A DNA stretch of 64,000 nt from CAVPWP01 sp963709395 (GTDB lineage Bacteria > Pseudomonadota > Alphaproteobacteria > Rhodobacterales > Rhodobacteraceae): positions 186,001 to 250,000 of the forward strand of contig CAVPWP010000009.1 of assembly GCA_963709395.1 (NCBI GenBank), in the 5' to 3' direction. Within the stretch, counting starts at the first letter, position 1, and the number at the start of each line of letters is the position of its first letter. A model generated the notes under the pieces. The model saw only the letters and a list, made by a program, of their open reading frames with translations, was not told the origin of the DNA and ran no database searches. Position numbers and translations under genes: made by a program. This document shows positions 15,924 to 25,178 of the stretch, piece by piece.

Positions 15924-18131
15924 ATGACGAAAAACACAGAAAGCCAAACCAGTCCGGGTCGACTGGACGACTTTTCACGTCTCGCCGCCGGCCGCCACGA
16001 CGACCCGTTCTCGATACTGGGTCCCCGGAAGATCGAAGGGCAAGAGATCGTCACCGCCTTGGTGCCGGATGCGCAGCAGGTGGTTGCGATCCTGGGCGCC
16101 GACCGACGCGAACATGTGCTCCCCGCTGTGCCCGAGTGCGACGGGGTGTTCTCCGGCGCGGTGCCATCCTCTGGTTCCTACCGGTTGCGGGCCACCGCTT
16201 CCGACGGCCGGACATGGACCTTCGACGATGCCTATCGGTTCGGCCCGGTCCTGGGCGAGACGGACGAATACCTCATCGGCGAGGGCACACATCAGCGGCT
16301 CTGGCACGTGTTGGGCGCTCATGTGATTGAACACGAGGCGGCATCAGGCACGCATTTCGCCGTCTGGGCCCCGAACGCGCAGCGCGTTTCGGTCATCGGC
16401 GGCTTCAACAACTGGGACGGGCGCCGCCACCCCATGCGTCGCCGGGGCGCGTCCGGTGTCTGGGAACTCTTCATTCCCGGCATCGGCGAAGGCGAGAGCT
16501 ACAAGTACGAAATCCTTGGCCCCGACGGCACCCTGCAGCCGCTGAAGGCCGATCCGGTCGGCTTCGGGTCCGAGCATCCGCCCCTGAATGCCTCTGTCGT
16601 GCGCGATATCCGCGGCTATGGCTGGGGTGATGGTGCGTGGATGGCCGACCGCGCCGCCCGCAACGATCGCGCGGCGCCGATTTCCATCTACGAGGTGCAT
16701 CTTGGCTCGTGGCGTCGCAAGCAGGACGATCGCCCGATCTCCTACCGCGAGGCGGCCGAGGAACTGGTCGAGTACGTGACCGGAATGGGGTTCACCCATA
16801 TCGAGCTGATGCCGGTCAGCGAATATCCCTTCGACGGGTCCTGGGGCTACCAGCCCGTGGGTCTTTTCGCTCCGACGATCCGCCACGGGCCCCCGCACGA
16901 ATTCCGTGATCTGGTCGACGCGGCGCATCGGGCCGGGCTTGGCGTGATCCTCGACTGGGTGCCCGGGCATTTCCCGACCGACGCGCATGGGCTGGGCCGG
17001 TTCGACGGGACGGCGCTTTACGAGCACGCCGACCCGAAGGAGGGGTTCCATCAGGACTGGAACACTCTGATCTACAACTACGGGCGCAACGAGGTGAAGA
17101 ATTTCCTCGTGGCCAACGCGCTCTACTGGCTGGAGGAGTATCATGTCGACGGGCTGCGCGTGGATGCCGTGGCCTCGATGCTCTACCGCGATTACTCGCG
17201 CAAAGCCGGCGAATGGGTGCCCAACAAGGACGGCGGGCGCGAGAATTACGAAGCCATCGCGGTGCTGCAGGAGATGAACACCACCACCTATGGCGCACAT
17301 CCCGGCATCATGACCGTGGCCGAGGAAAGCACGGCCTTTCCGGGTGTCTCGGCACCGACGGATCAGGGGGGTCTCGGCTTCGGGTTCAAGTGGAACATGG
17401 GCTGGATGAACGACACGCTGGAGTACGTGAAGAAGGATCCGGTTCATCGCAGGCACCATCACCACCAGATGACCTTCGGCCTGACCTATGCCTTCTCGGA
17501 GAACTTCGTCCTGCCGATCAGCCATGACGAGGTCGTGCACGGCAAGGGCTCGATGCTGGGCAAGATGCCCGGTGGTCCGGATGAGAAATTCGCCAACCTG
17601 CGGGCCTATTACGGGTTCATGTGGGGTCATCCGGGCAAGAAGCTCTTGTTCATGGGGCAGGAGTTCGCTCAGGCAAGCGAATGGAACCACGGCGTCGAGC
17701 TTGATTGGCCCGCGCTGGACGATGCGCGTCATGCCGGGGTTCAGCGCCTCGTGCGCGACCTCAACACGCTTTACCGCGGCGAGCCGGCCCTGCACGCAAA
17801 GGATGCCGAGCCAGGAGGATTCCAGTGGATCGAAGCCGACGACGCGGCCAATTCGGTCTACGCCTGGCTGCGCCGTGGCGGGCCGGACGACCCCAACGTT
17901 GTCGTCCTGTGCAATTTCACTCCGGTTGAACGCCCCGCCTACAAGGTTGGCCTGCCCTTTGCCGGTCAGTGGCGCGAGGCGCTCAATACCGATGCGGAAA
18001 TTTACGGCGGGCGCGGGCGCGGCAATTTCGGGCGGTTGGAGGCCAGACCAGAGCCGCACCAGGGCCAGGCCGCCAGTGCCGAGGTTTACCTGCCGCCCCT
18101 TTCGGCGATTTTCCTGGTTCAGGACACCTGA
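15924..18131 (+). CDS. glgB: 1,4-alpha-glucan branching enzyme
   Basis: 735-residue GH13 branching enzyme that cuts an alpha-1,4 glucan and rejoins it through an alpha-1,6 link during glycogen synthesis. Order of domains: N-terminal GlgB-specific region, CBM48 (about 140-230, VIGGFNNWDGRRHPM), catalytic barrel and C-terminal beta domain. GH13 regions are intact: ILDWVPGHF, GLRVDAVASMLY (nucleophile Asp), TVAEESTAF (acid/base Glu) and LPISHDEVVHGK. It stands without glgC, glgA, glgX or glgP in the window, next to a GH13-like hydrolase, so the pair may act on another alpha-glucan or glucoside. Confidence 0.96.
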   Translation: MTKNTESQTSPGRLDDFSRLAAGRHDDPFSILGPRKIEGQEIVTALVPDAQQVVAILGADRREHVLPAVPECDGVFSGAVPSSGSYRLRATASDGRTWTFDDAYRFGPVLGETDEYLIGEGTHQRLWHVLGAHVIEHEAASGTHFAVWAPNAQRVSVIGGFNNWDGRRHPMRRRGASGVWELFIPGIGEGESYKYEILGPDGTLQPLKADPVGFGSEHPPLNASVVRDIRGYGWGDGAWMADRAARNDRAAPISIYEVHLGSWRRKQDDRPISYREAAEELVEYVTGMGFTHIELMPVSEYPFDGSWGYQPVGLFAPTIRHGPPHEFRDLVDAAHRAGLGVILDWVPGHFPTDAHGLGRFDGTALYEHADPKEGFHQDWNTLIYNYGRNEVKNFLVANALYWLEEYHVDGLRVDAVASMLYRDYSRKAGEWVPNKDGGRENYEAIAVLQEMNTTTYGAHPGIMTVAEESTAFPGVSAPTDQGGLGFGFKWNMGWMNDTLEYVKKDPVHRRHHHHQMTFGLTYAFSENFVLPISHDEVVHGKGSMLGKMPGGPDEKFANLRAYYGFMWGHPGKKLLFMGQEFAQASEWNHGVELDWPALDDARHAGVQRLVRDLNTLYRGEPALHAKDAEPGGFQWIEADDAANSVYAWLRRGGPDDPNVVVLCNFTPVERPAYKVGLPFAGQWREALNTDAEIYGGRGRGNFGRLEARPEPHQGQAASAEVYLPPLSAIFLVQDT

Positions 18132-18140
18132 CCCCATGTG

Positions 18141-18174
18141 CCCCGGGCGGGCACCCTGACCAGATCGCCCGGGG
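18141..18174 (+). terminator. Inverted repeat between glgB and GH13-like gene
   Basis: CCCCGGGCG (18141-18149) and CGCCCGGGG (18166-18174) form a 9-bp perfect stem with a 16-base loop just after glgB. There is no T run, so it could attenuate or process the transcript rather than terminate it. The next gene starts 23 bases later. Confidence 0.4.
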
Positions 18175-18196
18175 CGCGGCCACGCGATTGAGGAAC

Positions 18197-20577
18197 ATGA
18201 TGATGCCACTGCAAGAGACCATCGCCTTCGTCGAGGACGCCGCCCGGGCCGAGGCAGAGGCCGCGCGCGCGGCGCTGACGACCGCCGAGACAAGCTTCGA
18301 GGGCGAGCGCCGTCGTCGCCGCGCGCCTCGGAGGTCGTGTCGAGGACGACATCGCGATCTTCGGCTTCTGGACGCCCGAGATCCTCGATGCGCGCGTGCC
18401 GCAGGCCGACATCTTTCTGGAGATCCTCCGCCCCGCTGAACCGCTCGATCTGGCGCGGTCGCGCCAGACCCTGCGGTTCGAGCGCACCTGGGTGCCCGTC
18501 ATCCGGGAAGAGGCGCATTGCTTTACCGCCGTTCGGGGCATGCAGTCCGGTACGCGCGACAGGATCGGTGATTTCTACGCCCTGGCCTGGCGCGATGCCG
18601 AGGACCAATGGCACCGCATCCTCGACCCGCTTGCGATGTCGCTTCCCTTCGGCGCCATGGCGCCGGCCGAGCTTTACGATGTCGCCTCGATGCATGCGAA
18701 CCGGGCAGACCGCGCCTATTTCGAAGCACTGAAAGGCGAGGCGCCGCACAAGTTCGGTCCGCCGACCAATATCCTGCAGATCCATGTGCCCACCGCCACG
18801 GCCGGGTGGAACCCTCGCCAGCCTCACGCGATACTATCAGCGCCTGAGCGAGCGCGTGGAACGGGACCTGCCGCTCGAGCCTTCGGATCAGCTGTTCCTG
18901 GGGTATGACGCCGTCCAGCTTCTGCCGGTCGAACCCACGACCGTCTACGAGGCGGGCCCGGACTTCTGGGAAGAAACCGACAGCGATGGCGATGCGGTCA
19001 CCGTGTCGCTCTTGCGGCCCGACACCACGAACTGGGGCTATGACGTCGTGATTTCCGGCATGGCAACGGTCAACCCGGTGCTGCTGGAAACCGGGCGGCC
19101 GGACGAACTGGTCGATCTGGCCGCCGTCCTGCACAATTTCCCGTCGAGGCCCAAGAAGCTGATCTTCGACGTGGTCTTCGGCCATGCCGACAATCAGGGC
19201 CTCAGGGCATTGAACGGGCATTTCTTCGCCGGGCCGAACATGTACGGCCAGAACCTCGACTATCAGAACCCGGCCGTGCGCGCGATCCTGCTGGAGATGC
19301 AGCGGCGCAAGGTGGATTTCGGCGCCGATGGCGTTCGGGTCGACGGGGCCCAGGATTTCAAATGGTGGGACGCGTCGGCCCAGGAGCTGCGCCATGACGA
19401 CGAGTATCTGCAGTCGATGGCCGATATCGTGCAGAACGTCGCGGGGACCGAGTATCGTCCGTGGTTCATCTTCGAGGACGGCCGCCCCTGGCCCGAGGAG
19501 GACTGGGAGCTGTCCTCGACCTACCGGGCCGTGATCGAGAACCAGCGCGACGATGACGTGTTCCAGTGGGGTCCGCTGACATTCGCGCACAACACGCCGT
19601 TTCTCTATACGTTCTGGCTTTCGAAATTCTGGCGCATCCGCGAGATGGTCCAGTTCGGGGCAAGCTGGATCTCGGGCACGTCGAACCACGACACGCTGCG
19701 CCGGGGCACGCAGGTGAACCCCAAGCTGAACGTGAACATGCGGCTGGGCCGGACGCGGATGGAGATCCTCGACAAGGCCTATGACAATCCTGCCGTGCAT
19801 GTTCTGACCTACGTCGCCATGCCCGGCGTACCGATGGATTTCCTCAACGCGATGGCGCGCGCGAGCTGGGGGTTCATCCGCAACCAGGATGACCGCTACG
19901 GCGTGAAGGTCGTGGCCGAGGAGGCGGTGAGCCTGAAGTGGCAGGTCGACGAATACAGCTACTCGGTGCCCGCCAACTTCCGCCGCCTGAAGGAATTGGG
20001 CTTCGAGACCCGCGAGGAGTTGGCGCGATTCATGGAGTTCCTGCCCGCGCTGGTCGAAGTCACGGAATACGACCTCGAGGAAATCGCCCGGCTGCTCAAC
20101 ATCTCCGAGCCGGCGCTGGCCGGGCCTGAATTCTCGGTGGCGACCCTGAAGGAGATCGCCCGCGCCTGGATGGACGACATGCACGAATACTGCAACGTCG
20201 CCAATTCCCTTTCATCGCTTGACGCCGATCAGGCCGATTTCTGCCTTCAGGTCCGCAACTTCCGCCGCGCCCGCCCCTGGCTGCGCGAGAATTACGGGGA
20301 TAGCGACAGGTTCGACTATCTGCATCCGATCGAGGGACGTACGGTCTTCACGGCGCTACGGCACGGTCCGGACGGCGAGCAGGTCTTCGTGGTCGCCCAT
20401 ATGGAGGGCAAACCCACCGAAAACATCGACCCTCTCGACCTGCCTGTGCCCGGTCTTGCGGGCGGAGGCTGGAAAGTGGCCTTGCGCACGCCGTCGATCG
20501 GTCCCGATTACGCCGGAGGACCGATCATACTCAAGGACGCAATGTCCCTTGTTTTCGAGCGACATCCCGGAGCTTGA
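18197..20577 (+). CDS. GH13-like glycosidase, possibly glucosylglycerol hydrolase (two frameshifts)
   Basis: Reading through three frames gives a 792-residue protein. Surplus G bases in GGG runs at 18301-18303 and 18804-18806 break it; removing one from each restores EASAVVAARLGG and TATAGGTLASLTRYYQ. The C-terminal ~590 residues show all four alpha-amylase-superfamily regions: KLIFDVVFGHADNQ (region I), GADGVRVDGAQDF (nucleophile Asp), FIFEDGRPWPEEDW (acid/base Glu) and SGTSNHDTLRRG. The ~200-residue N-terminal part has no motif I recognise. Architecture and length suggest the glucosylglycerol hydrolase (GghA) group, which degrades the compatible solute glucosylglycerol, but this is from memory of the family. 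Follows glgB by 65 bases and is probably co-transcribed. Confidence 0.7.
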
Positions 20578-20651
20578 AGAGCCGCTACGGCACCTCACCT
20601 CCGCCCAACAAGGACACCTCGGATCGCCGGGCCACGCATTCGCCAGTGGGT

Positions 20652-20957
20652 TCACGCGGGCGCGAGGTCGGTCTGTGTGCACGGGCAGACACCACGCGCC
20701 ACAGACTTCCCGCTCATGCGGAGCAAGTGCTTTCCGGGAAGGTCAAAGTCGCGGATGCGAAGGTGATACCAGTGCTCGTCGAGTTGCTGTGCTGCCCGCT
20801 GCGCTCTCGAAGAGGCTACTACTGCCGACCTCGTGCGGAGCGAATACATGATCCGGCTCGCGTTGTAGTGGTGGGACAGCTGGCTCGGGACCCGACGCAA
20901 GAAGTAGAAGATGCCCTGTTTCACAAATGTGAAAGGGGCGGATTTGGTCTCCAGCAT
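20652..20957 (-). pseudogene. Truncated tyrosine-recombinase N-terminus (DUF6538-like)
   Basis: 101-residue frame beginning 64 bases downstream of the tRNA-Phe 3' end and reading away from it. The opening FTFVKQGIFYFLRRVPSQL, then YSLRTRSAVVASSRA, matches the N-terminal DUF6538/SAM-like domain of phage-type integrases (FYFRRRVPxDL ... SLRT). The catalytic domain with the R-H-x-x-R-Y residues is missing; the similarity fades near residue 80 and the frame stops. An integrase next to a tRNA 3' end is the normal geometry of an integrated element, so this is best read as the leftover of an excised or eroded island. Confidence 0.65.
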
Positions 20958-21020
20958 GGTCTACGCCTCCAGATCTCAGTTGCGAAAACTGAAGGGAAAC
21001 AGAGGCTTATCTGTAGGGAG

Positions 21021-21095
21021 TGGTGCCCGGGGGCGGAATCGAACCACCGACACGAGGATTTTCAATCCACTGCTCTACCCCTGAGCTACCCGGGC
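21021..21095 (-). tRNA. tRNA-Phe (GAA)
   Basis: 75 nucleotides fold as a complete cloverleaf: acceptor GCCCGGG pairs with CCCGGGC, D arm AGCTC...GAGC, anticodon stem GGATT/AATCC with loop TTGAAAA region giving anticodon GAA, and T arm GTCGGTGGTTCGATTCCGCC. Discriminator A and an encoded CCA follow. An integrase remnant lies immediately downstream, marking it as an integration site. Confidence 0.95.
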
Positions 21096-21174
21096 ACGGG
21101 TGACGGAGGTCCGTCGGGTCGCGGCGTTTTAGACGGGGGCGGGGGGGCTGTCCAGAGGCCCGGAAGCAGAATCT

Positions 21175-21381
21175 TCAATGCGGCCGGGGAGGTTCGTCGT
21201 CGTCGTCGCCATCGCCGCTGCGCGGCATGCCTTCGGCGTCCTCCGTCGCATCTTCGACCGGCTCCCCCGGTACGGCGTATCCGCCGGTCAGCCATCGGCC
21301 CAGATCGACGTCGGCGCAGCGGCGCGAGCAGAACGGGCGGTAGGTGTCCGAGGCCGGTTTGGCGCAGATCGGGCAGGTCAT
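21175..21381 (-). CDS. yacG: DNA gyrase inhibitor YacG
   Basis: 68-residue zinc-ribbon protein; family members bind GyrB and block DNA binding by gyrase. The four zinc ligands are visible as CPIC and CSRRC, followed by DLGRWLTGGYAVPGEP, which is the family's signature tail. The acidic, Asp-rich C-terminus is typical. ATG at 21381 (MTCPICAKPA) fits the family start and overlaps the RNase G/E stop, giving coupled translation as in the conserved maf-rng-yacG order. Confidence 0.93.
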   Translation of the reverse strand: MTCPICAKPASDTYRPFCSRRCADVDLGRWLTGGYAVPGEPVEDATEDAEGMPRSGDGDDDDEPPRPH

Positions 21382-22412
21382 GGCAGGCACTCCGACAGTG
21401 GCAGTCGCGACCGTTTCCGTTGCAGCTCGAAATGGCCAAGTGGGGTCCATCCGGCAAGGACGGACTCGTCCCGCTCGGCCCGGAAGGCGGCTTTCAGCGC
21501 CTGGTCAACGCGGTGGCGGTCGGCTTTGGGGAAGGGCGCGAAATCGACCGTTACCGCCCCGCCAAGGCCGCGGCAGCGCAATTCGCGCGGCAGGGCGCGG
21601 GCTGCGGCGATGTTCGCCTTGAGGCCCGCGGCCGGGCTGGTGTCCGCGCCGGTGTTCACGTCGACGGCGACAAGGGCCTCGGTCGGCTCGATCATCATCC
21701 ATGCGCCGCCGGGAAGCGCCGCGTGCGGCCTACGCAGCGCCTCGAGGGCCTCGGTCACGCCATGAGTCGCGAAGGCGCCCGCGCCCTCGGCCAGCTCGTC
21801 TGCCGGGCCCCATTCGGACAGCGCGACCTCGTGCGGGTCGGGGCCGTCGAGAAGCAGCTCCGCCACAGCGGCATCCGCATCGGCCAGGATCGCGCGGGTC
21901 ACGGCGGCGATCGCTTCGGCATCGGCCTGCACCTCGGCCTCGGGCGCACCCTCGGCGGCCGAGCGCAGGATCAGGCCCACTCCGTCGGGCAGGGTGACCG
22001 CGTTGCCCAACCCCTCAAGCGCGGCGCGGCGGTCAGCATCGTGGATGCTGCGCGACACGTTCCGCCCTGGCGCGCCCGGGGTTGCAATGGCGAAGCGGCC
22101 CTTGATCATCAGGCGGGTGGTCACTGGCACCGCCTTGCCACCCCGCGCGAACCCTGCCACCTGCACCAGAAGCGGTTTTCCTGGCGCGATTCCCTTGGTC
22201 TGGCGCAGAAACGCCGTGCGCCCGTCGCCCAGATCGACGAAGACGCCGCCCAGCCCCTTTACCGGTCGCTGCGCGATCCCGCGCAGGATCGCGCCCGGGC
22301 GCAGGTGATCGCCGGGCGCGTCGATCAGGATGTCCTCGAGACGGCCATCGACCATGAGTGCGGCGGCTGGTCGGCCCGCAATCTCGTCGAGAACGATGAC
22401 CCGTCCCTTCAT
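21378..22412 (-). CDS. Ribonuclease E/G-family protein, short form
   Basis: 344-residue RNase G/E-like protein, shorter than E. coli RNase G (489). The S1-like part shows GVFVDLGDGRTAFLRQ; the catalytic DNase I-like part shows ALVAVDVNTGAD and GGAVTVDFAPF with the two metal-binding Asp residues. The C-terminal zinc-link and small domain of RNase E/G are absent, so oligomerisation may differ. Starts at ATG 22412, overlapping the maf stop by four bases (ATGA), and overlaps yacG. This compact form is common in alphaproteobacteria alongside a full RNase E elsewhere; its targets are not established here. Confidence 0.88.
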   Translation of the reverse strand: MKGRVIVLDEIAGRPAAALMVDGRLEDILIDAPGDHLRPGAILRGIAQRPVKGLGGVFVDLGDGRTAFLRQTKGIAPGKPLLVQVAGFARGGKAVPVTTRLMIKGRFAIATPGAPGRNVSRSIHDADRRAALEGLGNAVTLPDGVGLILRSAAEGAPEAEVQADAEAIAAVTRAILADADAAVAELLLDGPDPHEVALSEWGPADELAEGAGAFATHGVTEALEALRRPHAALPGGAWMMIEPTEALVAVDVNTGADTSPAAGLKANIAAARALPRELRCRGLGGAVTVDFAPFPKADRHRVDQALKAAFRAERDESVLAGWTPLGHFELQRKRSRLPLSECLP

Positions 22413-22990
22413 GACGCGCCCTCGTAGCCCGCGGCCTTCAGAAGCGCCGCGGTTTCGGCCAGCGGAAGGCCCACGATGGCGGAATAGCTGCCCGACAGCC
22501 AGGGAATGAAGGCCTCGGCCAGCCCTTGGATCGCATAGCCGCCGGCCTTTCCCTCCCATTCGCCCGAGGCGAGGTAGCGGGCGATCTCGACCTCGTCGAG
22601 GGACTTCATGCGCACGGTCGAGGTCACGTCGCGCCGCCAGGCGCGGTCGGCGGTGCGCACGACGACACAGGTGATCACGCGGTGGCGGCGGCCGGAGAGG
22701 AGGTCGAGGAAAGTGCGCGCCTCAGCCTCGTCGGCGGGCTTTCCCAGGATGCGCCGGCCCGCGGCCACGGTCGTGTCGCCAGCGATCAGCACCTCGTCCT
22801 CGGCCAGCGGCACCGCCATCGCCTTGTCATGGGCGATGCGGCGGCAATAGGTCAGCGGGCGTTCGCCCGGCAGGGGCGTTTCGTCGGTATCGGGCACGCG
22901 CACCTCGTCGGGCACGATCCCGATCTGGGCCAGAAGCGCGCGACGACGCGGGCTGCCCGAGCCCAGGATGAGCCGCGTCGGCCGGGTCAA
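22409..22990 (-). CDS. maf: Maf-family nucleoside triphosphate pyrophosphatase
   Basis: 193-residue cytoplasmic house-cleaning enzyme that hydrolyses non-canonical or selected NTPs to NMP and pyrophosphate. Signature residues: LGSGSPRRRALLAQIG at the N-terminus, the catalytic block DEVLIAGDTTVAAGRR, FLDLLSGRRHRVITCV and GYAIQGLAEAFIPWLSGSYS. Start appears to be a TTG directly abutting the infA TAA. Belongs to the infA-maf-rng-yacG run with one- to four-base junctions. Confidence 0.93.
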   Translation of the reverse strand: MTRPTRLILGSGSPRRRALLAQIGIVPDEVRVPDTDETPLPGERPLTYCRRIAHDKAMAVPLAEDEVLIAGDTTVAAGRRILGKPADEAEARTFLDLLSGRRHRVITCVVVRTADRAWRRDVTSTVRMKSLDEVEIARYLASGEWEGKAGGYAIQGLAEAFIPWLSGSYSAIVGLPLAETAALLKAAGYEGAS

Positions 22991-23209
22991 TTACTTGAAG
23001 CGGTAGTTGATGCGGCCCTTGGTCAGATCGTAGGGCGTCATTTCGACCTGCACCTTGTCGCCTGCGAGGACACGGATGCGGTTCTTGCGCATCTTGCCTG
23101 CCGTGTGCGCGATGATCTCATGGCCGTTCTCAAGTTCGACCCGGAATGTCGCATTCGGCAGGAGTTCCTTCACGACGCCGGGGAATTCGAGAAGTTCTTC
23201 CTTGGCCAT
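22991..23209 (-). CDS. infA: Translation initiation factor IF-1
   Basis: 72-residue S1/OB-fold protein that binds the A site of the 30S subunit and helps IF-2 and IF-3 choose the initiator tRNA. The sequence is diagnostic: MAKEELLEFPGVVKELLP, LENGHEIIAHTAGKMRKN and YDLTKGRINYRFK at the C-terminus. ATG at 23209 follows an AAGGAG ribosome binding site at six bases. Normal length. Leads the maf-rng-yacG run; upstream 78 bases may hold its promoter. Confidence 0.98.
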   Translation of the reverse strand: MAKEELLEFPGVVKELLPNATFRVELENGHEIIAHTAGKMRKNRIRVLAGDKVQVEMTPYDLTKGRINYRFK

Positions 23210-23287
23210 GAGTTCTCCTTGGTTGCACGCCCGGTCCTTCCGGGCGCGCATTAGATGCGCGCAAAGCTTGCGGTTTTCAAGCCGGAA

Positions 23288-24176
23288 TCAGCGCAGGGTC
23301 CGCAGCGTGACATCGGCGGCAGGACCGTCCTGGAGCGGCCAGTCGGCCGGGTTCGACACCTGCGCCGCCTCCGCCGTCCATTCGAACGCGGCGCTGTCCA
23401 CGGTGGCGTAGGTCCAGCCGGGCGTGTCGATTTCGCCCAGAGCGACGATGCCGGTAGAGGGAAAGCCTTCGTCGGGCGGGCAGAAGACGCCCGCCGGCAC
23501 CTGTGCTGAGGTCGATGATCGGGCAACCGGGAACAGCCCCCGTCAGCGGCGCCTGCACGGTGATGCAGCGTTGCTCCAGCGCCCGGGCCATCGCGCCGAT
23601 CCGCACCCGCCAGTACCCGGCAATCTTGTCGGTGGCCGAGGGCACCAGGATCAGCCAGCACCCCGCCTCGGCCAGCGCGCGGGCCAGAATCGGGAACTCG
23701 CCGTCATAGCAGATCAGAACACCGATGCGCCCGAACGGTGTCTCGAAGGCCGCAAGACCCGCGCCGCCCCGAAGATCGAGCTCGGTCCGTTCATAGGGCG
23801 TCGGGACGATCTTGTCCTGAACGCCCACCGCGCCCGAGGGCAGGTGCAGCCGAGCGCGGTTCACAAAGCCCGCGCCCTCGGCAGCGAAGCTCGATCCGGA
23901 CAGGATGGTGACGTGATGGCGGGCGGCAAGCCCGGCATGAAGCGCTGCAAGGTCGCCGTCCACCGCGGCGGCCATATCGCGCCACGCCTTCGGCTCTTCG
24001 GGTGGGGCTGACACCCCGGCCATCGCGGCCTCGAGGCCGGCATATTCGGGAAAGACCAGCAGATCGGCGTTCTTCGCCGCCTCGGCCACCCAGGTGTCCA
24101 GCTTCGCTTCGTAGGCGCCCCAATCGGGCAGCGCCTCGACAGGATAGGCGGCGGTGGCGATACGGAGACGTGTCAT
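23288..24176 (-). CDS. Carbon-nitrogen hydrolase (nitrilase superfamily), frameshifted
   Basis: Reconstructed 295-residue amidase-like enzyme. The Glu-Lys-Cys triad is intact: Glu in LVFPEYAGLEAA, Lys in DKIVPTPYERT and Cys in GVLICYDGEFP. One surplus base near 23494 breaks the frame; deleting it restores DLSTGAAGVFCPPDEGFP, a perfect family tail, and makes the length a multiple of three. The C-terminus then reads DTPGWTYATVDSAAFEW. ATG at 24176 overlaps the TGA of the GNAT gene (ATGA). Part of a three-gene cassette set into the conserved hisD-infA cluster. Substrate unknown; relatives hydrolyse small amides or carbamoyl compounds. Confidence 0.82.
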
Positions 24177-24757
24177 AGCGTACGGGTCCAGAATTGCAGG
24201 GGCTTCTCGGTCTCGTCGGACTCGTCGAGATCTTTCCAGCGGAACCGGGCGATTGCGCCGGGCAGCGGAGCATAGCCGCGCTTGCGCCAGAACGGATCGA
24301 GCGGGCGATAGTCGGCGGGTCGGGCAGGGTGATCCGCAGGGCGGTTCACAGAGCAGAAGGCCGCATGTGTTTGTCCCAGCGCGCGGGCATGGGACTCGCG
24401 CATATCGAAGAAGGCATGCCCCGCCCCCTGTCCCCGGTACTCGGGCAGAAGCACACTTTCGGCAAGGTAGAACACCTGCCCAAGGGGAACGCCCCATTCG
24501 GAGAGCGCACGGGCGAAATCCTCGGCGTGATCCTCCATCGGCGTGCCTGTGGCGGCGCCGACCAGGCGCGGCCCGTCGAAGGCGCCGACGAGAATCGCCG
24601 CATCGCTGTCGGCGTAGGTCGCAAGGTAGGTGCGCTCGTAGTCAAGATTGCCGTCATAGAGATACGGGAAGGCGCGAAAGACCGCGATGCGCAGCCGCGC
24701 GACGTCGTCCAGGGCGGCGTCGAGCGCCGTCCCGGTCAGCGCGCGGATATCAAGCAT
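24173..24757 (-). CDS. GNAT-family N-acetyltransferase
   Basis: 194-residue acetyl-CoA-dependent acetyltransferase. The acetyl-CoA loop is visible as YRGQGAGHAFFD, preceded by the beta-4 strand VFYLAESVLLPE; the N-terminus has LRIAVFRAFPYLYDGNL, a block seen in alphaproteobacterial GNATs of this type. ATG at 24757 overlaps the NTF2-like gene's TGA (TGATG) and its own stop overlaps the nitrilase-family gene, so all three are coupled. The acceptor is unknown; pairing with an amidase suggests a small amine or amide pathway. Confidence 0.82.
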   Translation of the reverse strand: MLDIRALTGTALDAALDDVARLRIAVFRAFPYLYDGNLDYERTYLATYADSDAAILVGAFDGPRLVGAATGTPMEDHAEDFARALSEWGVPLGQVFYLAESVLLPEYRGQGAGHAFFDMRESHARALGQTHAAFCSVNRPADHPARPADYRPLDPFWRKRGYAPLPGAIARFRWKDLDESDETEKPLQFWTRTL

Positions 24758-25155
24758 CAGGCACCCACCTGTCGCAACCAGTCGCTGAGGTTGTAGCAGG
24801 TCGTTACCCGCGCGATCTTGCCGTCCCGCAAGGCAAAGAAGGACCCGACAGACAGGACATAGGTCTGCCCGGCGGCCAGCGGCAGCCCTTCCTGGGTGGC
24901 CTTGTAGGTGCCGTGAATTGTGAACTCGGCGGCGGCGCGCGTACCGTCCTCGTTCACGAAGATCACCAGGTCCTCGGCGCGCTCGGAATAGGCGCGGTCC
25001 ATCTCGGAAAGAAACTCGGCAAAGGCCCCCCTGCCGTGGCGGATGTTGCCCTGGTTGACGTGGTGCTCCACGTCGTCTGTCACCAGCGCGAGCATCCTGT
25101 CGATGTCCCCCGCATTGAAGGCGTCGAAATAGCTTTGGATCACGTCTCGGCTCAT
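24757..25155 (-). CDS. NTF2/SnoaL-like small protein
   Basis: 132-residue protein with a single SnoaL/NTF2 cone fold. Typical features: IQSYFDAFNAGDIDRMLALV at the start, VNQGNIRHGRGAFAEFLSEM in the middle, and FFALRDGKIARVTTCYNLSDW at the end. Such proteins are isomerases, dehydratases or binding proteins and the exact role cannot be read. Strong AGGAGG ribosome binding site eight bases before ATG 25155. First gene of the NTF2-GNAT-nitrilase cassette. Confidence 0.82.
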   Translation of the reverse strand: MSRDVIQSYFDAFNAGDIDRMLALVTDDVEHHVNQGNIRHGRGAFAEFLSEMDRAYSERAEDLVIFVNEDGTRAAAEFTIHGTYKATQEGLPLAAGQTYVLSVGSFFALRDGKIARVTTCYNLSDWLRQVGA

Positions 25156-25178
25156 CTTCGTTTCCTCCTGGTGCGGGG

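Noticed and set aside
16344..18827. An 827-codon frame antisense to glgB
   Set aside because: Antisense shadow of an intact GH13 enzyme; no motif or start signal of its own.
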